Shown in pieces: positions 7,250 to 7,276 of a DNA stretch of 7,276 nt (positions within the stretch are counted from its first letter, which is position 1; every line of letters begins with the position of its first letter). The stretch is from Acidimicrobiia bacterium (GTDB lineage: Bacteria > Actinomycetota > Acidimicrobiia > IMCC26256 > JACDBD01). A program made the position numbers and the translations under genes. The stretch is taken from positions 1-7,276 of the forward strand of contig JAPSGP010000144.1 in assembly GCA_031177445.1 (NCBI GenBank). The letters are read 5' to 3'. The notes beneath the pieces are model-generated. The model saw only the letters and a list, made by a program, of their open reading frames with translations, had not been told where the DNA came from and did no database searches.

Positions 7250-7276
7250 GGGCTAGGTGATCGGCTCGACCGGGTA

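Noticed and set aside
7253..7276. A minus-strand stop (TAG at 7255-7253) preceded by codons YPVEPIT, possibly the end of a converging gene
   Set aside because: Only seven codons are visible before the window edge, too few to tell from chance.

Overview
The window is high-GC DNA with mostly GTG start codons. It carries a peptide-uptake ABC transporter operon on the minus strand and, divergent from it, two plus-strand genes: a small membrane-anchored secreted protein and a persulfide dioxygenase-rhodanese fusion. The GC-rich codon use, the frequent GTG starts, the acidic Asp/Gly-rich linker after the lipoprotein cysteine and one apparently Shine-Dalgarno-less gene suggest an actinobacterium, possibly of the Thermoleophilia type. 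That placement is inference from style; no taxonomic marker gene is present.

Minus strand, 5231 down to 1: a complete Opp-type set in the order oppA (lipoprotein peptide receptor), oppB and oppC (permeases), oppD and oppF (ATPases). The last gene is cut by the window edge. oppB, oppC, oppD and oppF are packed tightly: the oppB/oppC and oppC/oppD gaps are 3 nt each, and oppD and oppF overlap by 4 nt. oppA is set apart from oppB by a 114-nt gap holding a strong GC-rich hairpin with no U-run. This looks like a device for making more receptor than transporter from one transcript.

Intergenic 5232-5390: the only substantial regulatory space. It lies between divergent genes and holds four TGTC-headed units at exact 12-bp spacing upstream of oppA (two of them identical), a near-palindrome, and weak promoter-like elements for both directions.

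Plus strand, 5391-7249: a 155-aa protein with a signal peptide whose predicted cleavage exposes a histidine, followed by a beta-rich domain and a C-terminal membrane anchor (YcnI/DUF1775-like, tentative). A 445-aa CstB-like enzyme follows: a metallo-beta-lactamase-fold persulfide dioxygenase, a rhodanese-like domain with no catalytic cysteine, and a C-terminal rhodanese with an active-site cysteine. It probably oxidises low-molecular-weight persulfides to thiosulfate in sulfide detoxification.

The gene content is mostly familiar. The points most worth a second look are the oppA-oppB hairpin, the 12-bp repeat array, and the pairing of a possible copper-binding surface protein with a persulfide-oxidising enzyme. 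I do not see convincing evidence for an entirely new system, RNA gene, CRISPR array or mobile element.
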